Shown here piece by piece: positions 49,201 through 56,778 of a stretch of 64,000 nucleotides of DNA. A model generated the notes under the pieces. That model made no database searches. It was given only the letters and a program-made list of their open reading frames with translations, and was not told the origin of the DNA. A program made the position numbers and the translations under genes. Source of the stretch: Pycnococcus provasolii (Eukaryota; Chlorophyta; Pseudoscourfieldiophyceae; Pseudoscourfieldiales; Pycnococcaceae); the NCBI GenBank assembly GCA_938743325.2, contig OW568902.1, positions 1 through 64,000 on the forward strand. The letters run 5' to 3'. How positions within the stretch are numbered: the first letter of the stretch is position 1; the number at the start of each line of letters is the position of its first letter.

Positions 49201-50191
49201 GAGCAGGAGGAGGAGGCGGTGGCGCTTGTGCCTGCGGAGGAGCAGCCTGTGGAGGTGGCGACGGCGGTGCAGCAGCCGCACGAGCAAGGCGCTGCTGCTC
49301 GAGCTCGAGCTCCGCCTGCTTCTGAGCAGCTGCAGCACGTGCAATCGCCTCCTCTTTTGCAGCCTCGGCAGCCGCAGCCTGCTGCTGCGCAGCTTGAAGC
49401 CTTGCAGTCTTTTCACCTTGCTCCGCCTGAGCCTTGGCAGCAGCCTCCTGCTTTTCCGCCTCGGCAGCCGCGGCAGCCGCGGCTGCCGCCTTCGCAGCCA
49501 CCGCCTGCTGTTCCGCCTGTGCCTGCTTCGCGCGAGCTGCGGCAGCCTTTTGCTCCGCCTCCATTCTCGCCTTGGCAGCCTCCGCCTCCTTCTCCGCCTC
49601 CGCGACTTCCCACTCCGCCTCGTGTGCCTCCGCTTCCGTCTCCGGCTCGACGGCAGAGACGGCTGCGGCCACTGACGCAGGATGCGTCGGATGAAGCGGC
49701 AGAGGCGAAGACGGCGGCGGCGGTGGCAGCGGCGAGCGCGGCGCCGGTGCGGTGGCGACGCCCGCAATATCCTCTTCCGAGGCATCGCTTCCAAGGATCG
49801 CGGTGACCGCTTCCCTGAGTTCCCCTGCGATGAGAATGAGCTGCTGCATATCCCCATCCTTGCGTGCTTGCGTGAGTGCCATACGCAGCTCTCTCAGTCT
49901 CTCCGGGTTCGGCGCACCTTTCGGCTGCTGCCCCGATGAGGACGTCGTGGACGACGTCGACGTCGCCGATGACGCGAGGGAGGATGCCGTTTGCGTCGTT
50001 GCCGAGACGGATTGGGATGACGACGCCGCTCCCCCATGCGACGAGGAGGAGGAGGACGCCTGACAATGGTGGTGAGCATACCCTCTTCTACTAGGACTAT
50101 GGCGTCCATGTGAAGCTGATGATGATAAGACATGTAACCCACGACTCCGAAGAGCCACCGAAGCAGACGTACCGGTGGGCACAGGCGCCAT
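46271..50191 (-). CDS. SS3: Starch synthase III with three CBM53 domains
   Basis: From the ATG at 50191 the protein has 1306 residues. The first ~60 residues are Ser/His/Arg-rich, a plausible plastid transit peptide. Next comes an Ala/Glu/Lys-rich coiled coil (about 180-310) and a Pro/Gln/Ala-rich linker. Three CBM53 starch-binding domains follow at about 390-530, 580-675 and 740-840, each with a GMNNW/GGFNNW-type or related motif. The catalytic GT5 domain runs from ~845 to the end, with the ADP-glucose site [16 protein letters not shown] and [14 protein letters not shown]. It also has the GT1-type [12 protein letters not shown] and [25 protein letters not shown]. It extends glucan chains in plastid starch. 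The order matches plant and algal SSIII. Confidence 0.94.
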   Translation of the reverse strand: [1306 protein letters not shown]

Positions 50192-51275
50192 GACTATACG
50201 TTCTATTATTGTGAGTCGGATGCCCGGAGTATTGCGAGCGTCCCAGGGTCCCTCCGAAGAGCACCGCGCTCCGGGGGGGGAGGGGAGCTCCAGGGTCCCA
50301 CGAGCCACAGTCAGTGAACGGAGCAGATAGATTTTCCCGGCCCCGATTGAGCGATCATAGCCCCCGGGGGGGGGGGACCCTGAGCCGTTCCCCCTCCGAG
50401 GCTTCTGAGGCCAAAACCCACGGGGGACCCGAACGGGTATCCCCTGTGTTGATCGCTCCTTCTGGCTTCTAAAAGGCACGACTTACCCCCTGGGGTGGTC
50501 GCGTAGGATTTTCCTGTTGTGGATTGGTGACGCGCCTCGCTTCGAGTTTGCATTTTTTCCTTCACCCAGCCCCTATTTTACGCCTTCCTTTGTCCGAGGC
50601 CCGAGGCCCGACGAGACGAGGAGAAGACGAAAACAACCACGCAACGCGAAGACGATCCCTCGCGATGCTAAAAAAAACGAAACCAACCGACCAAACGACC
50701 CCTTGAAGAAGACCAAGTTCGCAGCTCGTGCTCTAACGTAGACGCGTGGCATGTTCAGTGACCAAACGAGCAAACAAGGGGCTCGGGGACGTCGAGACGG
50801 ATCCCACCCAGGACTATTTTCTACCAAGCCAGACGTGGCACGGCCAGTCGGAGGAGGATATCCCCACGAGGCACTATCGGTCCTCGTGCTCGATTAATAT
50901 CCGCAGATAAAACAGAAGAAGAAGCAAAACACCATCCTACTGTATGTCCTAGGTTGTGATAACACGTTCCAAAAACTATCCCACCCAGTGAACCCACCAC
51001 CAAAGACGTGAAGACGACCATCCCCATCAACCCAGCAGAAGACCACCCAACCCAACGAAACCAAACCAAACTCCAAAAGCAAAAGCAAAAGCACCAAGGA
51101 ACACACCTAAGGAACACGCCAAGGAACCAAACCCCCAAACAAACTTGGTTCCCACGAAACCCCGAATCGAATCCCTTCCCAAGTTATTTGTTTCCCAAAT
51201 GCGATATGCGATTTTGCGATTTGAAGGATTTCTCTCCCCCCTCCCCCCAGCCACAAACCCAAGATCGTCCGGGCG
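50192..51275. other. Divergent intergenic region
   Basis: It lies between starch synthase III and the propeller protein. G-tracts are at 50273-50280 and 50366-50376 within GC-rich near-palindromic sequence. CAAAAGCAAAAGCAAAAGCA lies at 51071-51090. No gene was recognised. Confidence 0.5.
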
Positions 51276-52556
51276 ATGGCGGCTTGTGTAATCTCGGCTC
51301 CGGTGGCGCTTCCTGCCAGGCGTACTCCTCATAGTCATAGTAGTCATATTGGCGGCCGTGGCTTTCATCTCCGCCCTCGTCTTTATGAGAGTGGGCTAGG
51401 ATTGGGGGCTTCTCGTCGTCCGTCATCATCCCGTCATAATCAGAATCAGATTCGGTGCTCCTCCTCCTCGCTCTGCTCTTCCCAAGTGCTGATTCCCTCG
51501 GACTTGCACTTGGATACCGAAACGTCTCCCTCCTCTCAAAAGTGGGACTCGCGCACCGTCTCGAACGCTGTCGTGAAGTACCTCCCTGATGGACTTCCGA
51601 AAAACCCAACCGACAACGCGGACTCCATCGCAGACGCGTGGAGAATGTGGTACACCGGAACGGACGCAGACGGCGCACGCAGTGTCGGCATCGCGACGTC
51701 CATCGACGGAGTCACGTGGACGAGAGATACCACGGCTTCGCCCATACTCGCACCCAACGCCGAAGACTGGTTCTACTGCGACACGGCGTCCGTCGAAGTC
51801 ACGGACGTCGCGTTCCAAGCGGGAGTGTTCTGGCTCATGTACGACGCGGAAGATAAGGCGGGCGCAAGGCGCGTCGCTGTCGCGCTCAGCCAAGACGGCA
51901 CCAACTTCGCCAGATACGAGGCGGAACACTCGTCGGGGGCCATGTTCGTTGGCGCGACGATCGCGGACGAAATGCCCACGTACGAAGTCGAAGATCGAGC
52001 GGGGAACGCGAACAAAATGTGGGACGTTGACAACGTGGGAGGAGCGACGCAGGTGTTCGCGGGACCCAAGGAAGACCTACGACTTTACTACCACGCCGAA
52101 ACCGAGGAAGGAACGTGGGGCATCGGCGTCGCCCGCAGCGCAGACGGCGTGAGGTGGATCAAAGTCGTGAGCGAGACGAAAGGCATGGTGCTTGACGGCG
52201 GCCGCCATCCTTGCGTTGTTCCTGTCGCGTCGTCTGACGGATCTGGTTTGATGTGGGTCATGGTGTACGAGGAGGAGGATGACCAAGGTCGTGTTGGTAT
52301 CGCACTCGCGACGTCGCGCGACGGCATGAAGGAGTGGAGCAAGGAGGGCATGGTACTCACTGCTGGTGGAGATGGCGCGTGGGACTGCGGTGGCGTCGGT
52401 CGGCCAAATCTCGTGCGCATGGCGGAGGGGAAGTGGCGCCTCTACTACACAGGCTTTGGATCGGACGGCCACGGAACAGGCATCGGCCTTGCGCTCGGTG
52501 AGACGGAGGAAGGGTCCGTGATGCCTTCAGAATTCGTGCGAAGAAAGGGCGTGTAA
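51276..52556 (+). CDS. Five-bladed beta-propeller glycosidase-like protein, probably plastid
   Basis: The 426-residue protein starts with an Ala/Ser/His/Arg-rich leader without acids (residues 1-70), suggesting plastid targeting. The remainder has repeating propeller blades of the GH43/GH32-like fold, shown by repeated W-R-M/L-Y-T/H and GIA.S.DG..W units. Examples are WRMWYTGTDADGARSVGIAT, LRLYYHAETEEGTWGIGVA and WRLYYTGFGSDGHGTGIGLA. Such units are common in arabinanase/levansucrase/invertase superfamily proteins of plants and algae. I did not identify a full catalytic acid triad, so enzyme activity is not assured. Its divergent neighbour is starch synthase III, which may be coincidental. 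Confidence 0.72.
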   Translation: MAACVISAPVALPARRTPHSHSSHIGGRGFHLRPRLYESGLGLGASRRPSSSRHNQNQIRCSSSSLCSSQVLIPSDLHLDTETSPSSQKWDSRTVSNAVVKYLPDGLPKNPTDNADSIADAWRMWYTGTDADGARSVGIATSIDGVTWTRDTTASPILAPNAEDWFYCDTASVEVTDVAFQAGVFWLMYDAEDKAGARRVAVALSQDGTNFARYEAEHSSGAMFVGATIADEMPTYEVEDRAGNANKMWDVDNVGGATQVFAGPKEDLRLYYHAETEEGTWGIGVARSADGVRWIKVVSETKGMVLDGGRHPCVVPVASSDGSGLMWVMVYEEEDDQGRVGIALATSRDGMKEWSKEGMVLTAGGDGAWDCGGVGRPNLVRMAEGKWRLYYTGFGSDGHGTGIGLALGETEEGSVMPSEFVRRKGV

Positions 52557-52939
52557 ATAGAGGACTGCTAAGCGAGATCGCTCATCCAACGTTGGAACCT
52601 GAGATCCCTCAGACATTCAGTAATGAAGTGCACTTTAGGTCGTCCATTCACACCATTCAGCCACTTCACCGGTGCCATTCATTCAGCAGAACATACGCGT
52701 TCTTGTAGTACACATGGTGCATGCGATTTCGAACAGCTTGACTCCTAATGGTACAGTACCTAACGGTCTCCCTAACGGTACCCGGTAAAGGTTTACCAGG
52801 GCGAAGAACCCTCCCTTGGACCTTCTCAGAATTCTCAGAACCAACAAACACCCGCACGCAACCCCATATGGCCCCATATCGCACGCCCCATCAATCACGC
52901 CCCCATCACTCCCCCATCACTGCTTCATCACTTTTATAA
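52557..52939. other. Upstream region of the ankyrin gene
   Basis: It contains repeated CCCCATATGGCCCCATAT (52863-52880) and CCCCATCACTCCCCATCACT-like units just before the start codon. No gene was seen. Confidence 0.5.
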
Positions 52940-54079
52940 ATGGCGGAGGACTCCTCCCTCACCTCACCCGCACCCGCACAACCCTCCATGGCCGTCAACG
53001 AGTCTTCCGCAGACACACATGCAGAACCTGAGGAGGCTCATCATCAGGCGTCTTTAGAACTTGGCGGTGACACTTCAGGCTCCCCTCCAGAAGCTGGTGA
53101 TTCTTCCAAGTTGGAGGCGGCGGACTCTTCTCTTAAGGCCGGTGGTGGTAACACCCCAGATAATAACCTGGCTGTGGTGTCTGCCCCGGCGCCGGCCGAA
53201 CTCTCGGAGACTCTTGAAGATACTACTACGACTACATCACCACCACCACCTTTAGAGCAAGATGATAAGGACAACAGCACAAATCCGCCGACGCCTGCCT
53301 TGTTAATAGCTGCCGCAAACACAAACAACCTAGAAACCATCACCAAGTGCCTGAACGCCGTGCCTGTGGACGCCGTCGACAACAACACAGGACGAACGGC
53401 GCTTTTCGTAGCAGCCTCTCATGGAAATACAAACGCGCTGCAGATGCTACTCGAACATAAGGCGAACCCAAACGCAACTGATAAAACGGGGGATACGCCA
53501 CTTCACGCCGCCGCGTACGCGGGACACCTACAAGTATGTAAGGCGCTCCTAGACGCCGGCGCGAACGTCAACGCCGTCGGAGAGTACCGAAACAGACCGC
53601 TGCACCTAGCAGCAACAGCAAACAACGTCGACGTCGTAGTCGCACTGCTCGCAAATAACGCCGCAGTGGACGCAACCAACTGCTACGGAAACAACCCACG
53701 CGCTCTTACCACGGACCCGGAGGTTTCCGCCGCGATACAAAAGGTTGCTACGAACGACACGCCAGAAATGAGGACGCTCGTCGCCAGCGAACGCGTCGAG
53801 CTCGTCGCGAAGCGTAAGGACGCGGCGAAGCAGGAAAAGGCGCAGGAAGCTGCGAAAACGGCACAGCTTCAGGCAACCTTAGACGAGGAGCAGGCGCGAA
53901 GGGACGCGGAGGATGCCGAGGAGGCGCGTATCGAGGAGGAAGAACGACTACGCGTCGAGGCGGAATTGGCCGCGATACGCGCTGAGGAGGAGGCGAAACG
54001 ACTCGCGGAAGAGGAGGAGATGAGACGGCTCGAGGAAGAGGCGGCCGCTGCGTCGAAGAAGAAGAAGAAGAAAGGTTAG
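52940..54079 (+). CDS. Ankyrin-repeat protein with charged coiled-coil tail
   Basis: The 379-residue protein has a low-complexity acidic N-terminus (to about 110). Four to five ankyrin repeats follow at about residues 118-260, with TGRTALFVAASHGNTNALQM, GDTPLHAAAYAGHLQVCKA and NRPLHLAATANNVDVVVALL. The last ~105 residues are a continuous Glu/Arg/Ala coiled coil (EEARIEEEERLRVEAELAAI) ending in a Lys run (KKKKKKG). Ankyrin stacks bind partner proteins and the coil suggests oligomerisation or cytoskeletal association. No specific family is recognised. The gene is intronless and converges on the GT29 gene 132 bp away. Confidence 0.88.
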   Translation: MAEDSSLTSPAPAQPSMAVNESSADTHAEPEEAHHQASLELGGDTSGSPPEAGDSSKLEAADSSLKAGGGNTPDNNLAVVSAPAPAELSETLEDTTTTTSPPPPLEQDDKDNSTNPPTPALLIAAANTNNLETITKCLNAVPVDAVDNNTGRTALFVAASHGNTNALQMLLEHKANPNATDKTGDTPLHAAAYAGHLQVCKALLDAGANVNAVGEYRNRPLHLAATANNVDVVVALLANNAAVDATNCYGNNPRALTTDPEVSAAIQKVATNDTPEMRTLVASERVELVAKRKDAAKQEKAQEAAKTAQLQATLDEEQARRDAEDAEEARIEEEERLRVEAELAAIRAEEEAKRLAEEEEMRRLEEEAAAASKKKKKKG

Positions 54080-54211
54080 CAGTACCCTAGTCAACAAAAT
54101 ATGATGAAAAGAAAAATATCTTAAAATGAACAGAGCATTTTAGAAAAAAATAGTTTAAAATCACACGAACGATAAACGGATGGCGTCTCGATCTGCCGTC
54201 GACTGCGACTG

Positions 54212-56327
54212 CTATCTCAACAAACGCCGACCTCTCTTCTTTGGATGAGGAACGGGGTTTTTCGTCGCCGCCGCCTCGCCGTCCTGGTACACACAAACGT
54301 GACCAGCCATCATTGCCGAATTCATCATGATGGTCGACAGCGTCACCGTCGGAACTTCGTAGCCGATGAGCCCGCCGTTGTGATCAAGACCAGCGCCGCT
54401 CCAGTAGAAGCCCGCCGCGTGCTTCGCGCTCGCGTCGAAGTGCAACGTCGGCTCAACACCTTGCTGATTTGCGTACGGCGTCTGCGATAAGCGAGCCGCG
54501 TGTGGGAGTCCGTACAGATCCACTGAGCGACACTGTGTGGACAGCTGCATGAGCGCCGCCGCCTTCACCTCTGGCGCAACCTGCCAGCCCTTGCGTTTCT
54601 TCATCTCCTCTAGCACCTTCCCGCCCATGCCAAACGACGTACTTAAGCCGGCGGATACCTGAGACCACGTCTGCATCACCAGCGTGTCGAATTCCCGCAT
54701 CTTCTTCGCGCCGGCGGGACTCACCCACAGCGTCTGGTGCCCAGCAGTGTGATATCCGTAGTTCGGTTGGTAACCCCACTTAATCCAGTACTTCGTGTGC
54801 CCGTTCGTCAGGTGAGCGAAGTCCCTCTTCTTGCCTCGCTTCGACTGGAAGTTGTAGCCCGGTAATAAAATCGTGACGTCCGTGCGGTTGCCAACGTGGC
54901 GCTCACGCCCCTTGACGGGCGGGGCGCTCGGATGGCCGTTGAATGTGTAGCCGACGCGTATGATTGTATCGTGCGCCGAGATCTCAGGGCCGCGATGGCT
55001 GTTGATGAGCTGCGCCGAGTTCCCAACCACCGCACACCGACCCCACTCCGGCGCCTTGGGAAAGTGCATCATGTCCATCTGGGTCATGTACCGCCCTCCC
55101 ACCTTCTGGCCCTTTTTCACGCAGTCACGGGTCAGCAGCGTGCACGGCATGCCAAACGCACCTCGCGACGGATCTTTCGGGCCAAGCACGCCCGCGCCTC
55201 GAAGGTGCGAGAAGGCGTACGCAGCTCTCTCGCACACCTGCGCGTGCTGCGGATTCGCGCACCACTGCATGATGGCGCCCTGCAAATGTATAGGCTGGCT
55301 TAGATCTCGCGTGCACCGAATCGCCGGGCCAATCATGTGGCGCGTAATGCTGCCGTCAGGCATCAGCTTCTCAGCCTGCGTCTTGTGCAGGTTGAGCTTA
55401 TCCAAGCTCGCGGTGTCCCAGAACGTGGCCTGGAACGGCGGCGCAGGCGTCGGCGGCGGTGGCGTCATGCTGGTTTCGTTGCGCATGCGCTCATTCTCCA
55501 CCTCCACAGCGCTGCGATTCATGAAGTCGAACGACGCGAGGCGGTCCTTCTCAGTAGGCTGGTGCATGACGTCGATGTCGCGCTCGGACAGCGGAAGCTG
55601 CACCTGCGCCCACTTGCCGTCTTGCGTTCGTGCAGCCATGCGCTTGACGACGTCCGGCATGTCCGCCTCGCGGTCGAACACGTGGTCCGGCTGATACCCG
55701 TCGACGTTCCTCTCCAGGTGAAGCTTCGTGTCGCGGTCGTCGGGCGACTCGCCGACGAAGTTTCCGTTCTCGTTGAACGGCGAAGCCGTCAGCGAGTCCG
55801 CGTCGACGTTGTCGAGTTCCGGCGCTTCCACGGAGTCTGGCGCTGCGGGGTATGCCGGCGCGGGCGGTGGTGGCTGCATCTTGTACCTGCCCAGCATGTC
55901 TTTGTGCTGCGACGTGTCTAGCATATCCATCGTTCGCGCCTCCTCCGCCACGCCCGCTCTGTGCTTGGCGTTCTCGCGCTCGAGGTTGTCCAAAGAAAGC
56001 ATCTCGTCTGTCGTTATTGTTCGTATTCGCGGAGGGAGGGAGTGTTTCGTTTTGTTTTAGTGAGTGAGTGAGTGAGTTTTTATTGAATGAAACGCCTCAG
56101 GTGTGCGTAGACGACGAAACGAACGTACCAACGACGTGAAATCCGAGCGCTAATAAGAGCAGCGTGAGCGCGACACGCAGGACGGGCCCAAAGAAACGCA
56201 GCACACCGACACCTCCTCTTGATGTTTCCTTCTGAGGAATCAAGAGGCCATCATCAACACCTTGATCATTTGAATCAAGACGGCGGCCACTGCCACTGGC
56301 GTCGTCAGGGATCGTCAGGATCGCCAT
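54212..56327 (-). CDS. GT29 sialyltransferase-like type II Golgi protein, two exons
   Basis: Exon 1 (56327-56129) and exon 2 (56007-54212) are joined by a GT-AG intron (56128-56008) with matching phase, giving 664 residues. Exon 1 encodes a short cytosolic start and one membrane segment (VLRVALTLLLLALGFHVV, about residues 49-66). Without it the enzyme would have no anchor. A long Pro/Ala/Asp-rich stem follows. The catalytic part has sialylmotif L, CAVVGNSAQLINSHRGPEIS with AHDTIIRV. It also has a plausible motif S (LSTSFGMGGK to CRSVDLYGLP) and later His-bearing segments. GT29 enzymes transfer sialic acid or Kdo-type sugars. Green algae usually lack mammalian-type sialic acid, so the donor is uncertain. 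The C-terminus is strongly basic. Confidence 0.85.
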
Positions 56328-56778
56328 GACGGAAGGGTTGGCCCAATGACTTGACTTGAGGCGACTGACTTGCCGATCCCCAAAGTTTTTCAGGATGGAT
56401 GCAGTGGATTCCGAATGGAATGGAATGGCCGCGCAATGGCGACGGATGACAATGGCCTCGGCGCAACACTGCAAGGGAGGGCTCTGGACTGCCCTAATAT
56501 GGGGATCCGTCATTAAGCTGCATTGGCATTTTTTGTATTTTGTTTTTTTTTTTCACATTAGTGTTTTTGTCACGTCACAAACCACCCAGATTTTATTTTA
56601 TTTTTTTAAAAATAACCGGTCGACATCTGCAGAGTACCATGCCGCGAAGACAGCGTGGTGGTGGTGAGGAGGGTGGTGGTGGTGAGGGTGGTGATGGCGT
56701 TGGCGGGCGTGCCTGTCCTACGCTGACGAGTGACGACTCCGCCTCCTCGCGGCTGTTGCTTGTTTGTTGTTTGGCGGA
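56328..56778. promoter_or_regulatory. Divergent promoter region of GT29 and MYND genes
   Basis: The 451 bp between divergent starts contain a poly-T tract near 56550 and a GGTGGTGGTGAGG-rich stretch at 56657-56690. A 55-codon frame beginning at the ATG at 56639 precedes the MYND start in another frame and could be an upstream ORF. Confidence 0.4.

Noticed and set aside
51276-56327. Glycan gene cluster hypothesis (propeller glycosidase, GT29, nearby starch synthase)
   Set aside because: Unrelated ankyrin, MYND and transporter genes are interspersed. Orientation and spacing show no operon-like or shared promoter logic beyond ordinary divergent pairs.
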